From the NCBI RefSeq assembly GCF_900323885.1, contig NZ_OOHJ01000030.1:310001-374000 (forward strand): 64,000 bases of DNA, written 5' to 3'. This DNA comes from [Actinomadura] parvosata subsp. kistnae. Lineage in GTDB: Bacteria > Actinomycetota > Actinomycetes > Streptosporangiales > Streptosporangiaceae. Positions 43,460-51,522 of the stretch are shown one piece after another; the first letter of the stretch is position 1; each line of letters begins with the position of its first letter. The translations under genes were made by a program, and so were the position numbers. Under the pieces are notes generated by a model. It made no database searches, was not told the origin of the DNA, and worked only from the letters and a program-made list of their open reading frames with translations.

Positions 43460-44049
43460 CACGCGAACCGAGATCTCGGGCTGGACCGGCCACGACATCG
43501 GCGGCATGGTCGCCTACGCCTTCGCCGCCAACCACGCCGCGCACGCCCGGCGCATCGCGTTGCTGGACATCGCGTGCCCCGACGAGCGCTTCTACGACCA
43601 CTCCCTGCTGCCCCGCCCCGGACGGCAGCAGATCGACGGCGACATCCACGCCGGCCCGGGCCGCTTCCTGTGGTGGTCCGCCTTCAACCAGGTGCCGGGC
43701 CTGTCCGAGCGGCTGCTCCCGCGAGCTGATCGACTGGATGTGCGACTACCTCATCGAAGACCCGCCCGCCATCTACGCCCACGCCTGCTCCACACCGGAC
43801 ACGATCCGCGCCGGCAACTCCTGATACCGGGCGTTCGGCCAGGACATCGCGGACGAGAAGACGTACGGCAAGGTCACCGCTCCCCTGCTCGGCCTGGGCG
43901 GCGGCGAGGCAGGCCACGTGCTCCTGCGGGCGGTGCTGCCGGACAAGGGCACCGAGGTCGAGGTGGTGCAGGTGCCCGGCAGCGGCCACCACATCCCGGA
44001 GGAACAGCCCGAGATCGTCGTCGAGCACCTGACCCGGCTCTTCGCCTGA
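43460..44049 (+). pseudogene. alpha/beta hydrolase (epoxide-hydrolase-like), truncated and frameshifted
   Basis: The remnant starts in mid-protein with GHDIGGMVAYAFAANHAAHA (nucleophile elbow), then RIALLDIACPDE and RFLWWSAFNQVPGLSERLL. A frameshift near 43725 leads to LIDWMCDYLIEDPPAIYAHA, an in-frame TGA occurs near 43822, and the C-terminal EVEVVQVPGSGHHIPEEQPE (catalytic His) closes it. The first 80-100 residues are missing. Confidence 0.65.
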
Positions 44050-44503
44050 CCCGAACCTCCGCCGCCACCACCCATGACAGCCGCCCGGCGCTCACCTGGA
44101 GGGCGGCGGAGTCCGATCGATGTCGCCGCTCTCGCCGCAAGGTGACGGCGTGCCGGAACTGCGTGGCGAGGCTCGTGTGCCGGTCACGCTGCCGCCGTCG
44201 CAGGACGTCCCGCACCGGCCCGGACGGCCGTCGAACTCCGGCAGGCCCATGCCGGCCAAGCACGCCACCACCCTGCGGCAAGCCCGCGTCGACCAGTTCG
44301 GGAAGCTCGCCGACGCACCCTCGATCGCAGCATGTCACTTCGTCGCTACTAATGGATAACGCTCAGTAGCGGGTCACGGAGTCAGCGTCGATGATGCAAC
44401 CGATCAGCCGCTCCACGGCTGTGCCCTGAAAGCGTGCTTCAGGAGCGTATCGGCTCCGGCGTCCGCCGTTCAGAGGGGTACGTCGTCCGGAAGGAACCTG
44501 CCG
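44050..44503. other. no gene recognised; holds an operator-like site
   Basis: I see no supported gene between the hydrolase remnant and the polyprenyl synthase. The inverted repeat at 44344-44371 and the AAGGA before ATG 44504 are the only signals. Confidence 0.4.
44344..44371. promoter_or_regulatory. operator-like inverted repeat
   Basis: CGCTACT and AGTAGCG form a perfect 7-bp inverted repeat around AATGGATAACGCTC. The centre matches the site at 14797-14816 (AATGGATA ... TCAGTA). It lies about 130 bp upstream of the polyprenyl synthase gene. A TetR-type binding site is the likely identity. Confidence 0.45.
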
Positions 44504-45538
44504 ATGCCCGCCGCCCTGCCGCCCGCCCTGCCCGCCCACGAGCTCCTCCGCATGACCAGCCAAGCAGTGCTGCCCGTCCTGCAATCCGCCGTGGACACCC
44601 TCAGCCCCGAGCTGCGGCGGGCGGCCCGCTTCCACTTCGGGTTCCCCGGCCCGGACGGCGCCCCGCCACCCGGGCGCGTCTCCCGTTTGCGCGTCACGGC
44701 CCTGGCGCTGCTGTGCACCTCGATCGACGGCGGGCCGGTCGAACGCGGCCTGCCCGCCGCGGCCGCCTTCACCCTGACCATGCACCAGGCCGGCATCCAC
44801 GACAACATCACCGACCACGACGCCGTCCGGTACGGGCGCCCCACCCTGTGGCGCGCCTTCACCCTCGACCACGCGCTGCAGACCGGCACCGCGCTGCTGA
44901 CCCTGGCGGTGCGGATGCTGGCCGTCAGCGGCTACCGCCGCCGCGACCAGATGACCACCGCGCTGATGGACGGCGTCGTGGGCAACAGCGAGGGCCAGCT
45001 CGCCGACCTCACGCTCGACTACACGACCGGCGGGCCGGTGAGCCCCGAGGCGTGCCTGGCGGTGGCCGAGGCCAAGACGGGCCCGATCATCCGCGCCGCC
45101 TGCCGCGTGGGCGCCCTGGCCGGCACCGCCGGCCCCGAGCAGGTGGACGACCTCGCCGAGCTCGGCGCCCCCATCGCCCTGGTCATGCAGCTGCGCAACG
45201 ATCTGGACGACCTCTGGCCCCCGCTCACCGGAGACACCACCCCACGCCGTACGGATCTGCGCCACCGCAAGGTGACCTACCCCATCGCGGCCGCTCTGGC
45301 CGACACCGGACGCGCCCGTGACCGCCTGGCCGCCTACCTCGCCTCCACCGCCGAACCTTCCCCACAAGACCTCGACGACCTCGTCCGGGCGATCGAACGG
45401 TGCGGCGGGCGTGAACGTACCGAGGCCGCCATCCACCAGGCGACCGCCCAAGCCCGCCATCGCCTGGGCCGGGCAGCGCCCGCTCCCCAGGCACACGCCG
45501 ACCTGCTCGCCCTCATAGACCTGCTCCAGCGCTCATGA
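44504..45538 (+). CDS. polyprenyl synthetase family protein with variant Asp-rich motifs
   Basis: The 344-residue protein has the all-helical prenyl-transferase fold. The first aspartate-rich motif, usually DDxxD, reads HDNITDHDAVRYGRPTLW, so its second Asp is Asn. The second motif region reads QLRNDLDDLWPP. KTGPIIRAACRVGAL corresponds to the conserved KT motif. Classical members condense IPP with allylic diphosphates; the altered first motif could mean changed chain length, a terpene-cyclase-like activity, or weak activity. ATG 44504 follows AAGGA. It is adjacent to a TetR gene convergently and stands alone. Confidence 0.78.
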   Translation: MPAALPPALPAHELLRMTSQAVLPVLQSAVDTLSPELRRAARFHFGFPGPDGAPPPGRVSRLRVTALALLCTSIDGGPVERGLPAAAAFTLTMHQAGIHDNITDHDAVRYGRPTLWRAFTLDHALQTGTALLTLAVRMLAVSGYRRRDQMTTALMDGVVGNSEGQLADLTLDYTTGGPVSPEACLAVAEAKTGPIIRAACRVGALAGTAGPEQVDDLAELGAPIALVMQLRNDLDDLWPPLTGDTTPRRTDLRHRKVTYPIAAALADTGRARDRLAAYLASTAEPSPQDLDDLVRAIERCGGRERTEAAIHQATAQARHRLGRAAPAPQAHADLLALIDLLQRS

Positions 45539-45593
45539 CCCACCCTGCTTCTCCGCACAGCGGACGGTCCTGATCGACGCGGCAAGGGAAACC

Positions 45594-46331
45594 TCAAGAC
45601 AAAACGGGCGGGATCAGGGCTTGGACGCCGTCGAGGATTCTCGCCAGACCGAAGCGGTAGTCCAGCCCTCTTTCCTCTGGCAGCATGTCGCCGGGGTAGG
45701 CGTAGGCGCCGGCGTCGATGGCGGCGCGCAGGGCGGGGAGGCGCCGGCCGTCCACCAGTTCGCCGAGCAGCGTGCTGTATGCGGCGATCGACTCTCCGCG
45801 GGCGCTCTGGCCCAGTTCGGCGGCCAGTCGCGCGGTGGCCTGGAGGTAGGTGGCGATGAGCAGCACGATCTGCACCTTGTCGGCCTCGGCGAGCCCTGTG
45901 GGGTGCAGGGCGGCCAGGGCGCGGTCGGTCCAGGCGAGCTGGTTGGGGGTGATCGGTGGCCCGGTGACAGGCAGGTGCACGATCCAGGAGTGGGCGCGCA
46001 GCATCCGCCAGTGGGCGTCGCACCAGCGTTCCAGGCCGGTCCGCCAGTCCGGGCAGGGCTCCTCCAGGTCGGCGGGCACCGCCGCGACGGCGTCCAGCAT
46101 CATCAGCAGCAGCTCGTTCTTGCTGTTGACGTACCGGTACAGCGACATCGGGGTGTAGCCGAGCCGTTCGGCGATCTTGGCCATGGACACGGCGTCGAGG
46201 CCGTCGGCGTCGGCCGCCTCCACCGCCGCCTGCACGATGCGTGCCAGGCTCAAGCCGGGTCTGGGTGCCGGCTCCGGGTGGTCCAGCAGGTCCCAGAGGC
46301 TGCGCAGTCCGGGCGGTAGATCGGCGTTCAT
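45594..46331 (-). CDS. TetR family regulator (TetR_C_11-like)
   Basis: The 245-residue protein has an extended N-terminus before the helix-turn-helix (LARIVQAAVEAADADGLDAV, SMAKIAERLGYTPMSLYRYV). A long C-terminal ligand domain of the tetracycline-repressor type follows. ATG 46331 lacks a clear Shine-Dalgarno. It is divergent from the monooxygenase at 46396 with only 64 bp between the starts, and an intergenic palindrome at 46392-46406 is the probable shared operator. Confidence 0.85.
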   Translation of the reverse strand: MNADLPPGLRSLWDLLDHPEPAPRPGLSLARIVQAAVEAADADGLDAVSMAKIAERLGYTPMSLYRYVNSKNELLLMMLDAVAAVPADLEEPCPDWRTGLERWCDAHWRMLRAHSWIVHLPVTGPPITPNQLAWTDRALAALHPTGLAEADKVQIVLLIATYLQATARLAAELGQSARGESIAAYSTLLGELVDGRRLPALRAAIDAGAYAYPGDMLPEERGLDYRFGLARILDGVQALIPPVLS

Positions 46332-46391
46332 GTGGTGTCCTCACGCTTGGTGCGAGGCTTGTGCGTCACGTCAGTATATGGCGTAGATTCG

Positions 46392-46406
46392 GTATATGGC
46401 ATATAC
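46392..46406. promoter_or_regulatory. perfect palindrome over the monooxygenase start codon
   Basis: GTATATGGCATATAC is a perfect 15-bp palindrome centred on one G. The monooxygenase ATG (46396) lies inside it. A related half, GTATATGGC, occurs at 46374-46382. This is the likely operator of the divergent TetR. Confidence 0.6.
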
Positions 46407-47598
46407 AGCAGTGGTCATCGGTGGCGGTGTCGCGGGCATGGCAAGCGCGATCGCCCTGCACAAGGCCGGGATCCAGGCGGTGGTCCACGAGGCCTACGAG
46501 CGTCCGGCCGACGACGTGGGCGCCTTCGTCACACTCGCGGTCAACGCCCTGGACGCCTTGCGTACCCTCGGCCTCGACACCACCCGGCTCGGCTTCCAGA
46601 CCCCGCACATCACCCTCACCAGCGGGTCCGGCAGGCGGATCGGCCGATTACCGCACGGCCCGGCCCTGCCGGACGGCACGGTCAGCCGTACCGTCAAGCG
46701 CGCCGACCTCTACCGCGCCCTGCGCGAGCAGGCCGCCCGGTGCGGGGTGCGCATCCAGTACGGCAAGCGCCTGAGCGAGGCCCGCAGCACGGGCGCGGGC
46801 GTGCGGGCGGCGTTCACCGACGGCACCAGCGCCGAAGGCGACCTGTTGATCGGCGCCGACGGGTTACGCTCCCGCACCCGCCACATCATCGACCCGGCCG
46901 CGCCCGGCGCGCGCTACGGCGGCATGGTCAACGTCGGCGGCTACGCCCGCGGCATCCGGGTCGGCAGCGAACCCGGCACCATGAACGCGATCTTCGGCAG
47001 GCGCGCGTTCTTCGCCTACGCCGCCCACCCCCGCGGCGAGGTGTGGTGGGCGGCGAACCTGACGCGACCCGCCGAACCCGCCCCCGCCGGCCTGGCCGCC
47101 ATCCGCGCGCCGCAGTGGCGGGCCGAGCTCGTCAAGGCCTTCCGGCGCGACCGCGGCCCGGCCCTGGCCCTCATCGAGGCGACCGACCGGCTCGTCACCG
47201 GCTGGACCACCTACGACGTCCCCTCAGTGCCGACCTGGCACCGCGATCGGCTGATCATCATCGGAGACGCGGCCCACGCGACGGTCCCCTCCCTCGGGCA
47301 AGGCGCCGCCATGGCCCTCGAAGACGCCGTGGTTCTGGCCACATGCCTGCGTGACAGCCCGGACATCATCCACGCGTTCGCCGCCTACGAACATCTGCGC
47401 CGCCCCCGGGTGGAACGCATCGTCGCCCAGGGCAAGCGCACCGACAGCTGGAAGACGCTCGGCCCCATCGCCCGGATCCCCCGCGACCTGATCATGAGCC
47501 TGGCACTCAAACACCTGGCCCGCACCGGCCAGGACCCGAACCGGTGGATCTACGAGCACCGCATCGCCTGGGATGAGCCGACCTGCTCGCCTGGCTGA
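46396..47598 (+). CDS. FAD-dependent monooxygenase (TetX/PHBH type)
   Basis: The 400-residue flavoprotein begins MAYTAVVIGGGVAGMASAIA, with LLIGADGLRSRTRHIIDPAA in the middle. The second FAD motif is RLIIIGDAAHATVPSLGQGA followed by MALEDAVVLA. It is of the small hydroxylase type that includes drug-inactivating enzymes, and a TetR partner fits inducible expression. No Shine-Dalgarno precedes ATG 46396, so the mRNA is probably leaderless and the operator covers the transcription start. Confidence 0.87.
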   Translation: MAYTAVVIGGGVAGMASAIALHKAGIQAVVHEAYERPADDVGAFVTLAVNALDALRTLGLDTTRLGFQTPHITLTSGSGRRIGRLPHGPALPDGTVSRTVKRADLYRALREQAARCGVRIQYGKRLSEARSTGAGVRAAFTDGTSAEGDLLIGADGLRSRTRHIIDPAAPGARYGGMVNVGGYARGIRVGSEPGTMNAIFGRRAFFAYAAHPRGEVWWAANLTRPAEPAPAGLAAIRAPQWRAELVKAFRRDRGPALALIEATDRLVTGWTTYDVPSVPTWHRDRLIIIGDAAHATVPSLGQGAAMALEDAVVLATCLRDSPDIIHAFAAYEHLRRPRVERIVAQGKRTDSWKTLGPIARIPRDLIMSLALKHLARTGQDPNRWIYEHRIAWDEPTCSPG

Positions 47599-47654
47599 GG
47601 CCCGGCTGCTCCCCGTGCACGGCCGCGCGTACTTGCCTGTGCACGACCAGCAAC

Positions 47655-48266
47655 CTACGTGGTGGCTGCTCGGACGCCGAGGCTGACGAGCGCCACCGCG
47701 GTCACCTTGCCGATCGCACGCTTGAAGCGGGCCTTGCGGACGAGGTGCGCCCCTCGGTGGAGGAGGATCGTCCAGGTCAGCAGCCATACCGCCATCACCA
47801 GGGCGTGGGCGGTGGCCAGGGCGAGGATCTGCCCGCCGAGCGGATCTCCGGGCTGGAGGAACTGCGGGACCAGGGTCAGGTAGATGGAGGCGGCCTTGGG
47901 GTTGAGGACGTTGGCGAGCAGGGCCTGGGTGTAGACGGAGCCGGGCCGTTTCGGCTGGCGGGTGGGAGATGGGGGAAGGGTGGTGGAGTACCAGGTCCAT
48001 AGGCCGAGGCCGACGAGGTAGGCCGCGCCGAGGAGTCTGACGGCGGCGAAGGCCTGGCTGGAGTGCATGACGAGGGCCGACAGGCCGGCGATGGCCAGGG
48101 CCGCGTGCGCGTACAAGCCGCTGACCGTGCCGAGGAGGACGGGGAGGGCCTGGCGGCGGCCGCCGGTCGTGACGTGCTGGATCAGCAAGGTCAGGCTGGC
48201 GCCCGGAGTGGCGATGAGGGGGAAGATCGCCAGCAGGAACGCGGCGACCGCGTACGGGTGGATCAT
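47655..48266 (-). CDS. LysE/RhtB family exporter
   Basis: The 203-residue protein has about six transmembrane segments. The family signature is in IFPLIATPGASLTLLIQHVT, then GRRQALPVLLGTVSGLYAHA, and TQALLANVLNPKAASIYLTL. LysE/RhtB proteins export amino acids, homoserine lactones or related compounds by proton antiport. ATG 48266 overlaps the TGA of the metallophosphoesterase gene, so the two are translated together. Confidence 0.87.
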   Translation of the reverse strand: MIHPYAVAAFLLAIFPLIATPGASLTLLIQHVTTGGRRQALPVLLGTVSGLYAHAALAIAGLSALVMHSSQAFAAVRLLGAAYLVGLGLWTWYSTTLPPSPTRQPKRPGSVYTQALLANVLNPKAASIYLTLVPQFLQPGDPLGGQILALATAHALVMAVWLLTWTILLHRGAHLVRKARFKRAIGKVTAVALVSLGVRAATT

Positions 48267-49012
48267 GCCGGGAGCACGACGCGATAGTGCGTGGTGAGGC
48301 GGCGGTCGTCGTCCAGGACGTGGAAGGCCAGGCCGGGCGGTTGCTCGCGGTCGGCGGGCCGGTCGCCCTCCCAGGGCAGGCGCAGCGTCCACGTGACGGC
48401 CGGTCCGACGATCAGGGGGCGGCCGGCGAAGGTGGAGGCGGCGGCGGTGTGCGCGTGGCCGGTGAGCACGGCCACGACCTGGGGGTGGGCGTGGAGCAGC
48501 GCGGCCAGCGCGTCGGGTTCCCGCAGCCGGCCGGAGTCGGGCAGCGGGTGGTGGAGCTCGACGGGCGGCTGGTGGAAGGCGATCAGGGCGGGTGTGTCCG
48601 GGGCGAGGCCGTCGAGGGTGGTGCGCATCCAGGCGAGGGTTTCAGGATCGAGGAGACCCTCGTCGTGTCCGGGGATGGTGGAGTCGCACATCAGGATGGC
48701 GGTGCCGGCGATGTGGTGCACCTGGTTGACGGGGCCGTGGGCGGCCGGCAGGCGCAGCAGTGCCTTGCGGTAGGCGGGGCGGGCGTCGTGGTTGCCGGGG
48801 CAGGTGAGCACCGGAAAGGGAGCGGCCAGGATGTCGGCGGCCTGCTCGTACTCGGCCTCCTCGCCGTGGTCGGCGATGTCGCCGGTGACCAGCAGGGCGT
48901 CGACCGGGCGGGGCAGCGCGCGCAGGTAGTCCATGACCCGGGTGGCGCGGCGGGTCGCCCGGTCGGTGCCGTCGAGGTGCAGGTCGCTGATCTGGGCCAG
49001 CAGCAACGTCAT
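48263..49012 (-). CDS. metallophosphoesterase (Icc/CpdA-like)
   Basis: The 249-residue enzyme has all calcineurin-type metal-binding motifs: QISDLHLDG near residue 8, LLVTGDIADHGE near 42, TCPGNHDARP near 70, LIAFHQPPV near 145 and VLTGHAHTAAAS near 185. The family cleaves cyclic nucleotides or phosphodiesters, CpdA being the cAMP enzyme; the substrate here is unknown. ATG 49012 has AGGAG upstream. It heads the operon with the LysE-type exporter and is divergent from the CGNR regulator. Confidence 0.87.
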   Translation of the reverse strand: MTLLLAQISDLHLDGTDRATRRATRVMDYLRALPRPVDALLVTGDIADHGEEAEYEQAADILAAPFPVLTCPGNHDARPAYRKALLRLPAAHGPVNQVHHIAGTAILMCDSTIPGHDEGLLDPETLAWMRTTLDGLAPDTPALIAFHQPPVELHHPLPDSGRLREPDALAALLHAHPQVVAVLTGHAHTAAASTFAGRPLIVGPAVTWTLRLPWEGDRPADREQPPGLAFHVLDDDRRLTTHYRVVLPA

Positions 49013-49023
49013 CGCACGATCTC

Positions 49024-49051
49024 CTAACGGTTAAATAGGATTTAGCGTTAG
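49024..49051. promoter_or_regulatory. inverted repeat between metallophosphoesterase and CGNR genes
   Basis: CTAACGGTTAAAT and ATTTAGCGTTAG form a near-perfect inverted repeat around AGG. It covers the short divergent promoter region and is a good candidate for the CGNR regulator's operator. Confidence 0.55.
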
Positions 49052-49094
49052 GACCATAAGGTGTCGGAGGAGACTTGAGCAAGCGGAGGTGCGA

Positions 49095-49712
49095 GTGGAG
49101 CGCTGGCCGGCCCTGGAACTGGCGGGCACGATCCGTCACGACGGCGACGGCGGTGTCGCCGACGACCTGGCGACCTTGCCGGGCGCGACCCGCTGGATCC
49201 ACCAGCACGCCAAGCCGCCGATCCTCGACGTCGACGTGGCGGGGCTCAGGATGAGCGAGGAGTTCAGGAGCGAGCTCGTCGAGTTGCGCCGGGCCGTGCG
49301 GGCGCTGTTCGCGCGGGCGGTCAGCCCGGCGCCGCCGAGCCGGGCCGACGCCAGCCGGCTGATGCCCGCCGAGCAGGCGCTGGCGCACCTGAACGCGGCG
49401 GCCGCCCGCGAGGCGATCGTTCCACAGCTCGACTGGCCCGCGGGCGGGACACCGCGCACGGGCCTGCTGTCGGCCGAGCCCGACGCGAACGTCCGGCTGA
49501 TCGCGGCTCTGGCCCGGGCCGCCATCGACTTCCTCAGCGGGCCGCAGCGGGAGCGGTTGCGGTCCTGCCAAGCGCCGCGCTGCGTGCGCTACTTCGTGCA
49601 GAGCCACGGGCGGCAGGAGTGGTGCAAGCCGTCCTGCGGCAACCGCGCCCGGGCGGCACGTCACTACCAGCGCCACAGCGCCCCTGCCGCGCAGGACCTG
49701 TCCGGCTCCTGA
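49095..49712 (+). CDS. CGNR zinc-finger transcriptional regulator
   Basis: The 205-residue protein has an N-terminal ABATE-like helical domain (RSELVELRRAVRALFARAV) and a C-terminal zinc finger RLRSCQAPRCVRYFVQSHGR, then QEWCKPSCGNRARAARHYQR, which contains the CGNR tetrapeptide and four cysteines. GGAGG at 49085-49089 fits GTG 49095 better than GTG 49089. It is divergent from the metallophosphoesterase-LysE operon and probably regulates it through the inverted repeat at 49024-49051. Confidence 0.85.
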   Translation: MERWPALELAGTIRHDGDGGVADDLATLPGATRWIHQHAKPPILDVDVAGLRMSEEFRSELVELRRAVRALFARAVSPAPPSRADASRLMPAEQALAHLNAAAAREAIVPQLDWPAGGTPRTGLLSAEPDANVRLIAALARAAIDFLSGPQRERLRSCQAPRCVRYFVQSHGRQEWCKPSCGNRARAARHYQRHSAPAAQDLSGS

Positions 49713-49859
49713 CCTCGGACGCGGCGCCGTCTCCGCAACACTGCCACGCGCCTTTACGTTGTAGATTCATAGCAGCCCATGTCGCATGCGCGCACGAAGA
49801 CCTGCGGGTGGCTGGCACATCGCCCGGCCGGCGTGGCCGCGCCGCGGCGGTTGATCGTT

Positions 49860-50059
49860 GACTACAATGCGCTTGCACGCCATCACTCCGCGTGCTGTCG
49901 TGGCGATGTGCAGGACGGTCAGGAGCGCGCGGCCCAGGAGCTGCGCGCGTTGCCGCAGCGGGCGGTCGGCGTCGCCGAACTGGGTGCGGCGATCTCCGCC
50001 GCCATCGGGCCGTGGGTGCCCCACGACGCGCTGCGCCTGGTGGGCACCAGCCCGGCCAC
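49860..50059 (+). repeat. 200-bp direct duplication, copy 1 (partner 59569-59768)
   Basis: This 200-bp segment matches 59569-59768 at 197 positions. It contains the TACAAT -10 and the first 49 codons of the LuxR gene that is intact at 59617. The similarity stops abruptly at 50059, where the 5' end of a different gene begins on the other strand. It is a truncated, non-functional copy. Confidence 0.9.
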
Positions 50060-50061
50060 GC

Positions 50062-50154
50062 GAGAAGGCTCCGCAGTGCCGCCTCGAAGGCGGCCAGTTC
50101 CCCCCTCCTGCCCACGAAGGCGCGCTCGCGAGCCACCCGCAGGCGTCCCTCCAC
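50062..50154 (-). pseudogene. N-terminal fragment of an AAA-LuxR type regulator
   Basis: From GTG 50154 the minus strand encodes 31 residues, including RVARERAFVGRRGELAAFEA. This is the typical N-terminus of large ATP-binding LuxR regulators. It is cut at the junction with the duplicated segment. Confidence 0.5.
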
Positions 50155-50274
50155 ACTCGCTCAACCCCCACGCGTGCAAAGAGCTGCGGCTTTCCGCGCT
50201 TGCCCCGACATGCGCGTCCTCCCGCGCCGCACCCATCCACCTCACCGAGGGCCCCGCGGTACGACGAGACCGGG

Positions 50275-50322
50275 CCTTCACGGTGCCGGGCCTTCACGGT
50301 GCCGGGCCTTCACGGTGCCGGG
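50275..50322. repeat. three tandem 16-bp repeats
   Basis: CCTTCACGGTGCCGGG occurs three times head to tail, at 50275, 50291 and 50307. The last copy overlaps the end of the histidine kinase gene and supplies its stop codon (TCA at 50310-50312 on the plus strand). Confidence 0.85.
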
Positions 50323-51521
50323 CGTTCGCGTGGCAGGACGACGGTGACCGTCAGCCCGCCCCCTGCCCGGGGGACGGCCGACGCGGTGCCGTGGTGAGCG
50401 TCCGCGATGGCGCGCACGATCGACAGGCCCAGGCCGGTCCCGCCGTCGCGGGCCAGCCGCCGCCCGTTGCCCCGCTCGAACGGCAGGAACAGCCGCTCCG
50501 CCCGCTCCTCCGCCACCACCGGGCCCGTGTTGCTCACCACCACCTCCGCGCCGTCCGGCCGGGGGCCTGCCGTGACCTCGACCGTGCCGCCCGGCACGTT
50601 GTAGCGGACGGCGTTGTCGAGCAGGTTGCGTACGAGGTGCTCGAGCAGGACGGGATCGCCCTCCACGACAGCAGGGCGCACCCGCACGTCCACCCGCCCC
50701 CGCCAGTCCGCGGGCAGCGTGCCGGCGGCGCGGCGGACCACCTCGGGCAGCTCGACCGGCCGCCGCTCGGACAGGCCCCGCTCGCTCGACGCCAGCAGCA
50801 GCAGCCCTTCGATCAGCCGTTCGCTGCGCGCGCACGCCTCCAGGACCCGGTGCATGGCGGGCACCAGGTGGTCGGGGACCTGCCCCGTCGCCAGCGGCAC
50901 CTCCACCGCCATGCGCTGGATGGCCAGCGGGGTACGCAGCTCGTGCGAGGCGTTGGCGGCGAAGCGACGCTGGCTGTCGAAGGCGGCCTGGAGCCGGGCC
51001 AGCATGCCGTCGAACGTGTCGCCCAGCTCCTTCAGCTCGTCCTGCGGGCCGTCCAGGGCCAGGCGCCGGTTGAGGTCGCGCTCCGACAGCTCGCGCGCGG
51101 TCTCGGTGATGCGGTGCAGCCTCGACAGCGTGCGCCCGGCGATGAGCCGCCCGGCCAGCGCGGCGACGGCGATCGCCCCGGCCAGGACGGCCGAGCAGCG
51201 CAGCAGCAGGTCGTACAGGACCTGGGCGCGGTAGCGGTCGAGCACGCTCTGCGGGGCGAACGCGGCGATGGCCGGCACCCTGTCCTTCACCCCGTCCTTC
51301 ACCCCGTCCGGGGTGGTGCCGGGACGCTCGGCCACCGCGGGGCGCGGGGTGGATCGCCCGCCAGGCGACGGCTCGGCCTGGACGACCGTGGGCTCGGTGC
51401 TGCGGCTGACCAGGCTCTCGGCCACGATGGCGTAGTCGAGCCCGAGCAGCAGCAGCCCTCCGGCGGCGAACACGGCGGCGTACACGAGGGTCAGGCGCCC
51501 CCGTACGGTGAGCCTGCCCAC
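50310..51521 (-). CDS. sensor histidine kinase
   Basis: The 403-residue kinase has two transmembrane segments (about 12-33 and 107-128) around an extracytoplasmic region of roughly 75 residues. A HAMP linker follows (TLSRLHRITETARELSERDL), then an H-box (RRFAANASHELRTPLAIQRM), N-box (LEHLVRNLLDNAVRYNVPGG) and G-boxes (RDGGTGLGLSIVRAIADAHH). It lies 1 bp after the response-regulator gene, and both are divergent from a lipoprotein/MacAB-like operon that they probably control. The C-terminus has been reshaped by a tandem repeat. Confidence 0.88.
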   Translation of the reverse strand: MGRLTVRGRLTLVYAAVFAAGGLLLLGLDYAIVAESLVSRSTEPTVVQAEPSPGGRSTPRPAVAERPGTTPDGVKDGVKDRVPAIAAFAPQSVLDRYRAQVLYDLLLRCSAVLAGAIAVAALAGRLIAGRTLSRLHRITETARELSERDLNRRLALDGPQDELKELGDTFDGMLARLQAAFDSQRRFAANASHELRTPLAIQRMAVEVPLATGQVPDHLVPAMHRVLEACARSERLIEGLLLLASSERGLSERRPVELPEVVRRAAGTLPADWRGRVDVRVRPAVVEGDPVLLEHLVRNLLDNAVRYNVPGGTVEVTAGPRPDGAEVVVSNTGPVVAEERAERLFLPFERGNGRRLARDGGTGLGLSIVRAIADAHHGTASAVPRAGGGLTVTVVLPRERPAP

Positions 51522-51522
51522 G

